Below are positions 14,844-23,411 of a DNA stretch of 32,001 bases, in pieces (position 1 is the stretch's first letter; each line of letters starts with the position of its first letter). The notes under the pieces were generated by a model, which was not told the DNA's origin, made no database searches, and saw nothing but the letters and a program-made list of their open reading frames with translations. Both the position numbers and the translations under genes were made by a program. Origin of the DNA: Coraliomargarita_B sp036735565 (GTDB lineage Bacteria > Verrucomicrobiota > Verrucomicrobiia > Opitutales > Coraliomargaritaceae); contig DAINOC010000022.1 of the NCBI GenBank assembly GCA_036735565.1, positions 1 to 32,001 of the forward strand, written 5' to 3'.

Positions 14844-15974
14844 TCAGAGGGTGGTATAAGGCACCGGGAGCAAGGCATCCCGGACAATCCGCTCGATCTC
14901 CCGGGCATTGTCCCGATCACTGAGATATTTGCTGAGCGCACCGATGTATTCATGCGGTCGGCCATTATCCAGGATTATCTCGAATAGAACCCCGAGCGAG
15001 CGAGCGGCGTTGAAATAAGCGGGATTCACTCGGATGATGCGGATACGTAGCAGGTCGAGACGCGCGGCTACCAAGTCGCGTATCGCCGGATCTTCACGCA
15101 GCTCCCAAAGGCGCCGCAGATTGATCACCGCTTCCTCCCGTTCAAAAGAAGCGAGAACCTCTACCCAGTCCCTGGAATCTTCCAGACGCTCGAATACGCT
15201 CATCTGTGTCTGTCCAAGCTGCTGATACGTCCCGGACCACCAAGCCTCGACATCCACAGCATCAATGCCGAGAAAAGCCGTGATTAAAGGGATGACATCT
15301 CCTCCGGAGAGAGCGGTTCGATAGATCTCCCGGACCACGCCTCGGGGCATCCCGGCCCGCTGCAGCGCATCCATCAGCAAAAATCCCGAAGCCGCCGGCC
15401 TATCAGAGCGCAGGGGCATCGAAAGCAATTCAGAAAGCTCCAGAATTTCCTGCTGGCGAGCCCGTTGTATCGATTCAGCTAAAAGAGCGGGACGGAGGCT
15501 GAAATAAACATCCTGTCCCAAGTTCTGCACCGTCCAACCCGGGACGCGAAGAACCGCATCCGGGCCATAGTTGTAGTGCGTATAGCGCAGGATGAAAGCC
15601 TCGCTGAGAGCGGTGCAAAAAGTCGCCAGATCCAACCGCTCATCCCACCGCACATTCAGGGTGACAAAGCCACCATCCCCAAGCTCAATACGGAAAGCCT
15701 CCTCAAAATCAGCGTATTCCGGCGGCCTCAACTTCACGAGAATCCGCTGAGGAAAATCCATCGACCGGGCATCCATGAAAACCATCGCACGGTCCACCAG
15801 ATGCCGACTGAGCACCTCCGTATAGCCTGCGGCAGCGGCATCCAGGGCGACGATTTCAAACCACCGGTTTTCCGCACTGCGTATCGTAGGTGCAGATGCG
15901 GCCTGCAGCAGCGCCCCCAGACATAGGAACATGGACCCGTAGCCGATCAACCGCAGCTTGCCCATAGCCCGCAT
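14844..15974 (-). CDS. Exported protein of unknown function, possible inactive peptidase
   Basis: This 376-residue protein has an N-terminal hydrophobic signal (LIGYGSMFLCLGALLQAASA, about 8-27). I do not recognise a family with confidence. The layout of residues about 115-165 (FCTALSEAFILRYTHYN followed by VPGWTVQNLGQDVYFSLRP), and the later GMPRGVVREIYRTALSGGDV with a Trp-rich helix, recalls gluzincin-type peptidases, where HExxH is followed by PxWLxEGLA. Here the HExxH is SEAFI, so zinc catalysis would be lost. This is inference. The C-terminal third is helical and rich in Arg/Glu (LRRLWELREDPAIRDLVAARL). It is the last gene of a three-gene operon and overlaps the previous stop by one base (TAATG), so it is translationally coupled. 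Confidence 0.8.
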   Translation of the reverse strand: MRAMGKLRLIGYGSMFLCLGALLQAASAPTIRSAENRWFEIVALDAAAAGYTEVLSRHLVDRAMVFMDARSMDFPQRILVKLRPPEYADFEEAFRIELGDGGFVTLNVRWDERLDLATFCTALSEAFILRYTHYNYGPDAVLRVPGWTVQNLGQDVYFSLRPALLAESIQRARQQEILELSELLSMPLRSDRPAASGFLLMDALQRAGMPRGVVREIYRTALSGGDVIPLITAFLGIDAVDVEAWWSGTYQQLGQTQMSVFERLEDSRDWVEVLASFEREEAVINLRRLWELREDPAIRDLVAARLDLLRIRIIRVNPAYFNAARSLGVLFEIILDNGRPHEYIGALSKYLSDRDNAREIERIVRDALLPVPYTTL

Positions 15975-16669
15975 TAACGAACCTCGAGACGCAGCGATCC
16001 GTTGACCAACTCAGCGGAAGCGACACGCCCCCAAGCCTCTTCAATGGTCTGCAATTCCGGCGACTGCTGGAAAGCCTCCAACAGGGAATCAAATATCCGC
16101 TGACCCAGGAGAGCCGGCAGTGGCGCGGCATTGATCGAAAAGCGCTGGATTTTAAAATCCGGAGAATCCACTCCGTCCTCCACGAAACGGCCGACCGCAT
16201 GCATCACGAAGTCACTATTCAATCCGAAACCATCAAATTGCATGGGTAAACTGAGATGCAGACGTCCGTCCTCAACGATAGCCAGATTGGGAGTCTGCGG
16301 CCGCAGTAATACCCCGGAGCCGCCCTCTTCAGACACGCCGCCGGCTGGCTTCAAGTTGGCGTCCAGCCAGGCATTCAACTCGCCAACGCTGATCTCAATC
16401 TGCCCGGGAGTCCCTTTCACCAGCTGCTCACGCTTCGTCGTCCAAGCACTCCCCCGAATGACCGCGCCCGTGAAGTAATATCCGTCCGCCGCCGTGAGGT
16501 AGGCTGTCGATTTAGCCTCCAGTGCCTTGTCCCGATCTGATAAGGAAGTGTAAGCCTTGGGCGCGATGGAAAGAAAACAAAGAAAACCCAGCAACAGCCC
16601 CAGCCACAGCATCGCGACTGCTGAGAGCAGCAATGAGATCCAGCTCGCCTCTTTTTTTTCGGCATCCAT
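15974..16669 (-). CDS. Single-pass membrane-anchored protein of unknown function
   Basis: This 231-residue protein has one strong N-terminal transmembrane helix (WISLLLSAVAMLWLGLLLGF, about 10-35). The rest would be periplasmic: segments such as GYYFTGAVIRGSAWTTKREQL, GQIEISVGELNAWLDANLKP and LHLSLPMQFDGFGLNSDFVMHAVGRF look like beta strands of a lipid- or ligand-binding fold, but no family is recognised. A good Shine-Dalgarno (AAGGA, 8 bases before the ATG) supports the start. It lies 15 bases after the polytopic membrane protein gene and its stop overlaps the next start (TAATG), so the three genes are almost certainly one transcript. Co-operon logic suggests an envelope complex; that is inference. 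Confidence 0.82.
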   Translation of the reverse strand: MDAEKKEASWISLLLSAVAMLWLGLLLGFLCFLSIAPKAYTSLSDRDKALEAKSTAYLTAADGYYFTGAVIRGSAWTTKREQLVKGTPGQIEISVGELNAWLDANLKPAGGVSEEGGSGVLLRPQTPNLAIVEDGRLHLSLPMQFDGFGLNSDFVMHAVGRFVEDGVDSPDFKIQRFSINAAPLPALLGQRIFDSLLEAFQQSPELQTIEEAWGRVASAELVNGSLRLEVR

Positions 16670-16684
16670 AGCAAATTCCTTTTC

Positions 16685-17296
16685 TTAGAGCTCAACCGGC
16701 CGGGACGGATCGATGGCGCGGAATGATAGAGCGGTCTGCGTGATCAAAAGCGTGAACCCGAAGAACAGGGTAAACCCATACAGGGGAGGGCAAAGGGCGA
16801 AAACCCCGAAGAAGAAGAATGCCGGAACAATCAAGCGGGGAAACCCAAGGTAGCACATGCGCACGATCGTCGGCACCTCGAGGAGATCCCGGAAATCGCC
16901 GCGCACATGATAGCGGTAGAGCGCGGCTCCAAGCAGAATCGGCGAAAGCACAAAAACCAGTGTGAGCAACAAATAGGCGAGCGCCCCGAGATAGATTGAT
17001 GTCAGAATCCAGAAGAGAAGCAGGGCAACCAGCAGGGGCAACAACCAGTAGGCCAGCCAGACCACGGCGAATTTTAGGCCATCCGAGAAAAGTCCACGCC
17101 AATCGCGCCACTCGGGAAGCGCCCCGCTGCCCCGCTTTTGCAGCGAACGGGAGAGCCGGAAGAGAAATCCGAAAGCGAAGATATTAACCCCGGGGACAAA
17201 CGAAAGGAGTCCGCCAACGAGCATCTTCAGCCAAAATCCCGGCTGTTGCAGCACCCTGAAACAAACTTCCTCAAATATTGGCATTTTCTTCGTCAT
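16685..17296 (-). CDS. Polytopic membrane protein (DUF4013-like)
   Basis: The protein is 203 residues from the ATG at 17296, chosen because AGGA lies 7 bases upstream. An in-frame start at 17431 would add 45 Arg/Ser-rich residues antisense to the next gene. It has about five to six hydrophobic helices (MLVGGLLSFVPGVNIFAFGF, VVWLAYWLLPLLVALLLFWI, YLGALAYLLLTLVFVLSPIL, IVPAFFFFGVFALCPPLYGF, FFGFTLLITQ). The opening PIFEEVCFRVLQQPGFW and the loop PEWRDWRGLFSDGLKF match the general pattern of DUF4013 membrane proteins, for which no function is known to me. It is the first gene of the unknown operon and divergent from the polyprenyl synthase, with 22 bases between start codons. Confidence 0.82.
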   Translation of the reverse strand: MTKKMPIFEEVCFRVLQQPGFWLKMLVGGLLSFVPGVNIFAFGFLFRLSRSLQKRGSGALPEWRDWRGLFSDGLKFAVVWLAYWLLPLLVALLLFWILTSIYLGALAYLLLTLVFVLSPILLGAALYRYHVRGDFRDLLEVPTIVRMCYLGFPRLIVPAFFFFGVFALCPPLYGFTLFFGFTLLITQTALSFRAIDPSRPVEL

Positions 17297-17318
17297 AACT
17301 ATCCTGCAACCTACGCGA

Positions 17319-18203
17319 GTGAACCCGGCTTTAAAAGAAAAATTAACGACCCTGCGTGATGCCGTGGAAACAGGCATCGATCGCTGGCTTCCTGCTACCG
17401 AAACCCGGCCCGAGCGCTTACATGCCGCCATGCGCTACTCCATGGAGGCCGGCGGCAAGCGGATACGCCCCGCCCTCCTGCTGCTCGCCAGCGAGCTGTC
17501 CCCCCGCCGGGCCGACCCGCTTGCCGCCGCCGTGGCGATCGAGTGCCTCCACACCTACACGCTGATTCACGACGATCTGCCCGCCGTTGACAACAGCGAC
17601 CTGCGCCGCGGGCGACCGGCCTGCCATAAAGAGTTCGATGAGCCCACCGCCCTGCTCGCCGGTGACGCGCTGCTCACCTTCGCATTTCAACTGCTTGCCG
17701 CCCACTACCGTAGCGCGCCCGCCCTTGCGGTGGATCTAATTGCGGAGCTTTCCAATGCGAGCAGCAGCGAGCAACTCATCGGTGGCCAAATGGAGGATAT
17801 CGCCAATGAAGGGCGATCGGCCAATGCCGACACCCTTCGCTTCATCCACCAAAACAAAACCGCCGCCCTCATCACCGCGGCCCTCGTCATGGGCCTGCGC
17901 TTCACGACAGAAGATCCCGAGCGGATCGCACAGATGCGTCAGGTCGGCTTCCATCTGGGTATGAATTTTCAGATTGTTGACGATATCCTCGATGCCACCT
18001 CCGATGCCGCCACCATGGGTAAGCCGGTGGGCAACGATGCCGTCGCCGATAAATCGACCTACGTGGCCCTTTACGGGATCGAAGAGGCGCGCCAACAAGC
18101 CCATCAACACGCTGAGGCCGCTGTCCGAGCACTGCAGGCATTGGGTGGCCAGAATGAAACACTGACCGCCCTCGTCGATTCCATCGCCAGACGGATCCAG
18201 TGA
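17319..18203 (+). CDS. ispA: Polyprenyl diphosphate synthase (farnesyl/geranylgeranyl type)
   Basis: This 294-residue all-helical trans-prenyltransferase condenses isopentenyl diphosphate with allylic diphosphates to give C15 or C20 chains for quinones, undecaprenyl phosphate and hopanoids or carotenoids. The first Asp-rich motif is IHDDLPAVDNSDLRRGRP (Asp85, Asp86, Asp91), the second FQIVDDILDATSD (about 225-235). GGKRIRP binds the diphosphate, and TYTLIHDD has Tyr80 five residues before the first Asp, compatible with short-chain FPP-type size control. Product length cannot be fixed from sequence, so the symbol is provisional. The start is GTG at 17319. With the divergent ATG at 17296, the two promoters must each lie inside the other gene or overlap. 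dxs is not adjacent. Confidence 0.93.
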   Translation: MNPALKEKLTTLRDAVETGIDRWLPATETRPERLHAAMRYSMEAGGKRIRPALLLLASELSPRRADPLAAAVAIECLHTYTLIHDDLPAVDNSDLRRGRPACHKEFDEPTALLAGDALLTFAFQLLAAHYRSAPALAVDLIAELSNASSSEQLIGGQMEDIANEGRSANADTLRFIHQNKTAALITAALVMGLRFTTEDPERIAQMRQVGFHLGMNFQIVDDILDATSDAATMGKPVGNDAVADKSTYVALYGIEEARQQAHQHAEAAVRALQALGGQNETLTALVDSIARRIQ

Positions 18204-18535
18204 GGCGCACATCCGCAAGACTTGCCTCCGCAAGCACCTGAGCTCACGCTGGGGAGCCCCCTTCCCCGTTAAAATTCAATCCTGCAATTAAAGGGAGGAA
18301 GATTTTTTAAACCGTTAATGGACATTAATTAACGTCAATGAAAGAAGTCGCCAATTCGGCGATGAGTCGGACAAAGCGTAACAGCAAGTGTAATCATCCA
18401 TAAGAAACTCCAAATCACTTGTTTCTGCCATTATAATTAACGTTCATTAACGTCCATTAGCGGTTCAACTCATCTTTTCCGTTAAAATTTGAAAAGTAAC
18501 TCGACGCCCGTCGCACGCTGCCCAACCTCAGATTT
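18204..18535. other. 332-bp AT-rich intergenic region
   Basis: This is the longest non-coding gap in the window. It contains no plausible gene, but it carries the paired decamer repeats at 18310-18465 and, outside them, an 11-bp direct repeat CCGTTAAAATT (starting near 18267 and 18480). A G/C-rich run near 18252-18270 (GGGGA...TCCCC) might weakly fold after the ispA stop. The UDG promoter must lie in the right part. Confidence 0.7.
18310..18465. repeat. Inverted pair of 10-bp-phased TTAATGGACG-type repeats
   Basis: The left arm (18310-18339) and right arm (18436-18465) are reverse complements over 30 bases with four mismatches, around a 96-bp spacer. Each arm is itself made of about three units of 10 bp close to TTAATGGACG (reverse-strand right arm: CTAATGGACG, TTAATGAACG, TTAATTATAA). 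No target-site duplication flanks them. The 10-bp phasing puts every unit on the same face of the helix, which suggests protein binding. Confidence 0.75.
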
Positions 18536-19456
18536 ATGGCATCGGATTTAGCGTGTATCGCAGAAGAGCTTCGTCGCCTCCAGCGGGAGGGGATCGACCG
18601 CGTCTTTCTGGATGAAGCGACGCTAGGACTACTGCGGACACCTCCTTCCGGGCGCGCCGATTCTTCAAAAAAACAGATCGAGGCCTCGGAAGAAACAACC
18701 GCCACTATCCGCATCGATACGCCCGGTTCCGGCGAGCAGTCGCCGAAGTCCGATCGGCCCGTTTCCAAATCAACAACCCCCACCGCCAAGCAGCTGCCGG
18801 ATCCCCCGAAGATCACTCTGCCTGCGGGCAGTCAGGAGGCGCAAATGGAGTGGCTCCAGAAACAGGTTCTCGCGTGCGAGGTCTGCCGGGCGCAGCGACT
18901 GGATGCCGAACCGATCATTTTCGGCAGTGGCCCGCCCGATGCCGATCTCTTCTTTTGTGGACACGCACCGGGCGCGGATGAGGTCGCCGCGGGTGAGCCG
19001 TTTGCCGGGGATGCCGGCACCTTGTTGACCAAGATGATCCAGGCGATGCAGTTGTCACGGGAAGCCGTTTATCTGGCAGACATCGTCAAATGGCGACCCC
19101 ACCAGGCCTCCTCGATGACGACCCGCCTGCCCACGCCAGAAGAATTGGATTTTTGCCTGCCTTATCTGAGAGCCCAAATCGAAATTATCCGGCCCAAAGT
19201 TATCATTGCCCTCGGCAATACAACACTCTGCGGTCTGATTGGCCCGGACCCGGACCGCAAGTTCGGATCGGTTCGGGGGCAGTGGAGCGAGTTTGCCGGC
19301 ATCCCGATGATGATCACCTTTCACCCTGCTTATCTGCAGAATAACGGCACCCGGCAGACCAAACGGGCTGCCTGGGAGGATTGCCTTCAGGTCATGGAAA
19401 AAGCCGGACTCCCCATCAGCGAAAAACAACGGGGCTACTTTCTTCCAAAGAGCTGA
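18536..19456 (+). CDS. Uracil-DNA glycosylase, family 4-like
   Basis: This 306-residue base-excision-repair enzyme removes uracil from DNA. An N-terminal disordered tail (about 35-95, rich in Ser, Thr, Pro) precedes the catalytic domain (about 105-290). The uracil-pocket motif is CGHAPGADEVAAGEPFAGDAG (from Cys141), the second motif FHPAYL (His263), with RGQW near 248. Of the four Fe-S cysteines of thermophilic family 4 enzymes, three are present (Cys114, Cys117, Cys207), but the third ligand (KCRPP) is Trp186 (VKWRPH). The cluster may be missing or altered. I recall W at this position in some proteobacterial relatives, so it may mark a subfamily. The start at 18536 follows the repeat region; hrpA begins 44 bases after its stop. 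Confidence 0.88.
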   Translation: MASDLACIAEELRRLQREGIDRVFLDEATLGLLRTPPSGRADSSKKQIEASEETTATIRIDTPGSGEQSPKSDRPVSKSTTPTAKQLPDPPKITLPAGSQEAQMEWLQKQVLACEVCRAQRLDAEPIIFGSGPPDADLFFCGHAPGADEVAAGEPFAGDAGTLLTKMIQAMQLSREAVYLADIVKWRPHQASSMTTRLPTPEELDFCLPYLRAQIEIIRPKVIIALGNTTLCGLIGPDPDRKFGSVRGQWSEFAGIPMMITFHPAYLQNNGTRQTKRAAWEDCLQVMEKAGLPISEKQRGYFLPKS

Positions 19457-19499
19457 TTCTCGCGGCACCGTCGGATGCGTCGACTTGGCGGCTTGACGG

Positions 19500-22400
19500 A
19501 TGCACACTTCGGACAATGGATGCTGCCGGACCTTTTGCTTTGTGACTGCCCGACTACAGCCCTCATATACCGGCGACCTCCCCATCCATGAGCGGAGAGA
19601 CTCGATCCTCGCCACCCTGCGGGCTCATCAGGTAGTCGTGATCGCCGGGGAGACTGGATCCGGAAAGACGACGCAATTACCGAAATTCCTGCTGGAGTGT
19701 GGCCTCGGGCAAAAGGGCTGGATCGGTTGCACCCAGCCGCGCCGGGTCGCGGCCCTGTCTGTCGCCCAGCGGATCGCCGAAGAGCTGCAAGTTCCTTATG
19801 GTGGTCCCGTCGGCTCCAAGATCCGTTTCACCGATGCCACCCGGGAGGAAACAGTCATCAAGGTGATGACGGATGGCATCCTCCTCAACGAGCTGCAAGA
19901 GGACCCGCTGCTGCGCGGCTACGAAGCCATCATTATCGACGAGGCCCACGAACGGAGCTTGAATATCGATTTTATTCTGGGCTGTCTGCGCAATCTGGTC
20001 CGGAAACGGGCGGATCTGAAGGTAGTCATCACTTCAGCCACCATCGACACTGCGCGCTTCGCGGAGGCCTTCGACAACGCTCCGATCATCGAAGTCTCGG
20101 GCCGGATGTATCCGGTTGAACTGCACTACTGCCCGGTCGAGGATCTCGCTGAGGGTGAGCGCGATTTCGACGCATTGGATGCCGCAGCCAAGGTGGTGAA
20201 CCGCATCATTGCGGAAAATGGCGAGGGCGATATTTTGGTCTTTCTCCCCGGAGAGCGCGATATTCAGGAGTTGCGCCGTATGCTGGAGGGCAGTCCAGCC
20301 GGGCGCTGCGATCTGCTCCCCCTGTTCGGGCGCCTCTCCAATGCGGATCAGCAGCGGATTTTCCACCCGGATGGACGGCGGCGTATCATCCTATCGACCA
20401 ATATCGCGGAGACCTCCCTCACGGTCCCGGGCATTCGCTTCGTGGTGGACTCCGGTCTCGCCCGAATCAGCCGCTACAGCCCGCATTCGCGGACGCTGCG
20501 CCTGCCGATCGAGCCCATCGCCCAGTCCAGCGCCGATCAGCGCAAGGGCCGCTGTGGCCGCGTAAGCAACGGCACCTGCTACCGCCTCTACACAGAAGCA
20601 GACTTTCAGGCCAGAGAGCGTTTCACCACACCAGAGATCCACCGCTCGAATCTTGCATCGGTCATCCTGCGCATGATGGCCTTTCGCCTCGGCGATATCC
20701 GAACCTTCCCCTTCATCGATCCGCCCGCAGAACCGGCAATCGTCGGCGGCTATCGATTGCTCGCTGAACTGGGAGCGGTCACATTGAAGGAGACGGAAGG
20801 CCCAACCCCCGACGTTTATCAACTCACCCCTCTGGGTCGCCGACTTTCGCGGCTGCCTGTGGATCCTACCGTCGGCCGAATGCTTCTTCAGGCCGAGACC
20901 GAGCAGGTGCTTGAGGATGTTCTGATCATCGCGGCAGGCCTATCCATTCAGGACCCCCGTGAGCGGCCCGCCGATGCCGCCGCGGAGGCCGATGAAAAAC
21001 ACCGCCCCTTTATCCATCCAAAATCCGACTTTCTCACCCTGCTGCAGATTTGGAACGCCTATCACGACAAGCTGGACTCGCTGAGCCAGAACCAGCTGCG
21101 CAAGTTCTGCAAAACACATTTCCTCGCCTACCAGCGAATGCGGGAATGGCGGGACATCCATCATCAAATCGCCCGCTTCTTCGGCAAATCCGGGCTCGGG
21201 GATACCCCGCAGGGCACCGCGACGCCGCGCTGCGATGAGAGAAGTCTGGATTGCCAGAGTCCACGCTACGCGGCGATCCACCGCTCAATCCTTGCCGGCC
21301 TATTGAGCAACATCGCCCATAAAGAGGTGCACCACGACTACCGCGGCCCCCACCAGCGCAAGGCCATGCTCTTCCCCGGGTCAGGCCTCTTCGATCATGA
21401 GGCGGCCAAAAAACAGCGCAAGGCCACCTACGCCAAGAAGGCCAAGCCAAAGCCCATACAAACATCAGCGCCCGAGTGGATCGTCTGTGGCGAGTGGATG
21501 GAGACTTCACAGCTCTTCGCTCGGAATGCCGCGTACATCGAAGTGGAATGGATCGAGTCCATCGCCGGTGAACTCCTCAAAGTCCGGCATAGCGAACCCT
21601 TCTGGAGCATTAAGTCCGCAGCCGCCCTCTGCAAGGAGCGCCGCTTGCTCTTCGGGCTGGAGATCACCCGCAGCCACGTCAGCTACACTCCAATCAACCC
21701 GGACGAAGCGACCGACCTCTTCGTGCGCAATGGCTTGGTCGAGGAGGGAATCCGGGAGCGCCCGGCTTTTCTGCTTCACAATGCTGCCCTCCGCGAGACG
21801 GCCGCATCGGAGATCGTCCGCCTGCAACTGGGCTCGGCCACCCATGTCGAAGATTATTTGTATCAATTTTACCGAAGCCGATTGTCCGGGGTGGGTTCCT
21901 TTGCCGAGCTGCGCCGCTTCGCAAAAAAACACCATGGAGGCGCACTCGATTTCCTGAAAGCGACCCTAGAAGACTTGCTTCCACAAACCTCCGATGACGG
22001 GGATAACGGCTTCCCCGAAACCCTGCATCTCGGAGGTCACGAAGTCGTCCTGCAGTATCGCAATGAGCCGGGCCATGAGTCGGATGGCGTGACTCTCAAA
22101 CTCCCCCTCCCGGTCCTGGAAACCATCCAACAGGCGACGCTCGACTGGGCTATCCCCGGATTTTTGGAAGAGACGGTGTTCGCCCTGTTGCGTGGCCTGC
22201 CCAAGGATTTGCGGGTGCGGCTCCACCCCCTCAAGGAGCGCGCCAGGGAAGTCGTGGCTAAACTCAAGCCCTCCCCTGAGACACTGATCGCACAGCTCAC
22301 CAGCTGCCTGCAAAACGATCACGGAACCACAGTCTACCGCGACCAGTGGCAAGTCGACCGTATACCGGAGACGCTCAAGCCCCGCATCGTCGTTCTGGAT

Positions 22401-23411
22401 ACAGACGGGGAAACACTTTTTAGCGGGCGCTCGCTGGAGGCGATACAAGAACAGCTCCAACAGCAGCGAACCCATATCCGGCAGGGCGACGGCTACCTCC
22501 AAGTGCCCGCCTGGCAGACCGCTGCCGCTCGATACGAGCGAAGCGATCTCCGGGATTGGACCTTTGGCGATTTGCCCGAGCAGATCGATCTCTCCGGGGC
22601 GTCCGGAGTGCCGCTGGCTGCCTATCCGGCGCTCGTAGCCGACGGCGACTGCGTTCACGTCCGTCTGCTGGCCCGTCGCGCCGCAGCACTGGAGTCCAGC
22701 AAAGAGGCGTGGCCCCTGCTTTGCGAAATCGCGATGGGCCGGGAGAGCGCCTGGATCCAAAAGGAACTGCGTAGCCTGAAATCACTGGGCTTGTCCCTCC
22801 TCCCTCTGGGTGGTTTCGAGATCGCCTATCCACAGGCGTGGGAACATCTCCGACGGCATCTTTTTGCCGCGTCATCCATTCTTCCGCTGCGCCGGTCCAC
22901 CTTCGAAGCCGCGCTGCTTCGAGCATCGTCGGAGAAAGCGGATATCGTGCTGCGTTTCCTCGAACGCTTGAAGCAACTCCTCGACACTCGGGCCGAAGTC
23001 GAGCAGCTGCTACAACAGAAAAAGACCAGTCAGGCGCTGTCCTTCCCCGGGATGCGGTCGCAACTCGATGCGGTGGCGCCTCCGGATTTATTGCTGCAGT
23101 ATGATTTTGAAGAACTGCCCGACCTCACCCGGTTTTTGCGTGGTATGTTGATGCGGGCGCGACGTGCCCGGGAGAGTGTCGTGAAGGATATGGAGAAAGC
23201 AGCGCGGATCGCCCCCTTTGAATACCTCTTGCAGGAATTACAGCAATTGGCCGCCAAGCAGGAACAGAGCGCCGCTGCCAAGCCTTTCCGCCTCCTTCTC
23301 GAGGAGTTTAAAATTTCGGTCTTCGCCCAGGAAATCGGCACCCGCCAAAAAAGCTCTGAGAAGCGCCTGAACGAGCTGTATCAGAATATCCACGACGCGC
23401 TGAGAGGATGA
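19500..23411 (+). CDS. hrpA: DEAH-box ATP-dependent RNA helicase HrpA
   Basis: This 1303-residue helicase has the full HrpA layout. The N-terminal DEAH core carries Walker A GETGSGKTTQLPK (from Gly50), TQPRRVAA, DEAH in IIIDEAHERSL, the SAT motif VITSATID, STNIAETSLTVPGIRFVVDSG and QRKGRCGRV. The helicase-associated and OB-fold regions follow to about residue 760, then the long C-terminal DUF3418-type region that is specific to bacterial HrpA (about 1300 residues in Escherichia coli). In E. coli it resolves stalled or colliding ribosomes on mRNA. The start at 19500 is uncertain: a GTG at 19545 would remove 15 cysteine-rich residues with no family match. It overlaps truC by 4 bases (ATGA), so the two are coupled. 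Confidence 0.95.
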   Translation: MHTSDNGCCRTFCFVTARLQPSYTGDLPIHERRDSILATLRAHQVVVIAGETGSGKTTQLPKFLLECGLGQKGWIGCTQPRRVAALSVAQRIAEELQVPYGGPVGSKIRFTDATREETVIKVMTDGILLNELQEDPLLRGYEAIIIDEAHERSLNIDFILGCLRNLVRKRADLKVVITSATIDTARFAEAFDNAPIIEVSGRMYPVELHYCPVEDLAEGERDFDALDAAAKVVNRIIAENGEGDILVFLPGERDIQELRRMLEGSPAGRCDLLPLFGRLSNADQQRIFHPDGRRRIILSTNIAETSLTVPGIRFVVDSGLARISRYSPHSRTLRLPIEPIAQSSADQRKGRCGRVSNGTCYRLYTEADFQARERFTTPEIHRSNLASVILRMMAFRLGDIRTFPFIDPPAEPAIVGGYRLLAELGAVTLKETEGPTPDVYQLTPLGRRLSRLPVDPTVGRMLLQAETEQVLEDVLIIAAGLSIQDPRERPADAAAEADEKHRPFIHPKSDFLTLLQIWNAYHDKLDSLSQNQLRKFCKTHFLAYQRMREWRDIHHQIARFFGKSGLGDTPQGTATPRCDERSLDCQSPRYAAIHRSILAGLLSNIAHKEVHHDYRGPHQRKAMLFPGSGLFDHEAAKKQRKATYAKKAKPKPIQTSAPEWIVCGEWMETSQLFARNAAYIEVEWIESIAGELLKVRHSEPFWSIKSAAALCKERRLLFGLEITRSHVSYTPINPDEATDLFVRNGLVEEGIRERPAFLLHNAALRETAASEIVRLQLGSATHVEDYLYQFYRSRLSGVGSFAELRRFAKKHHGGALDFLKATLEDLLPQTSDDGDNGFPETLHLGGHEVVLQYRNEPGHESDGVTLKLPLPVLETIQQATLDWAIPGFLEETVFALLRGLPKDLRVRLHPLKERAREVVAKLKPSPETLIAQLTSCLQNDHGTTVYRDQWQVDRIPETLKPRIVVLDTDGETLFSGRSLEAIQEQLQQQRTHIRQGDGYLQVPAWQTAAARYERSDLRDWTFGDLPEQIDLSGASGVPLAAYPALVADGDCVHVRLLARRAAALESSKEAWPLLCEIAMGRESAWIQKELRSLKSLGLSLLPLGGFEIAYPQAWEHLRRHLFAASSILPLRRSTFEAALLRASSEKADIVLRFLERLKQLLDTRAEVEQLLQQKKTSQALSFPGMRSQLDAVAPPDLLLQYDFEELPDLTRFLRGMLMRARRARESVVKDMEKAARIAPFEYLLQELQQLAAKQEQSAAAKPFRLLLEEFKISVFAQEIGTRQKSSEKRLNELYQNIHDALRG

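Noticed and set aside
21966..22760. 264-codon open frame antisense to hrpA
   Set aside because: Shadow of hrpA codon bias with no motif or start signal.
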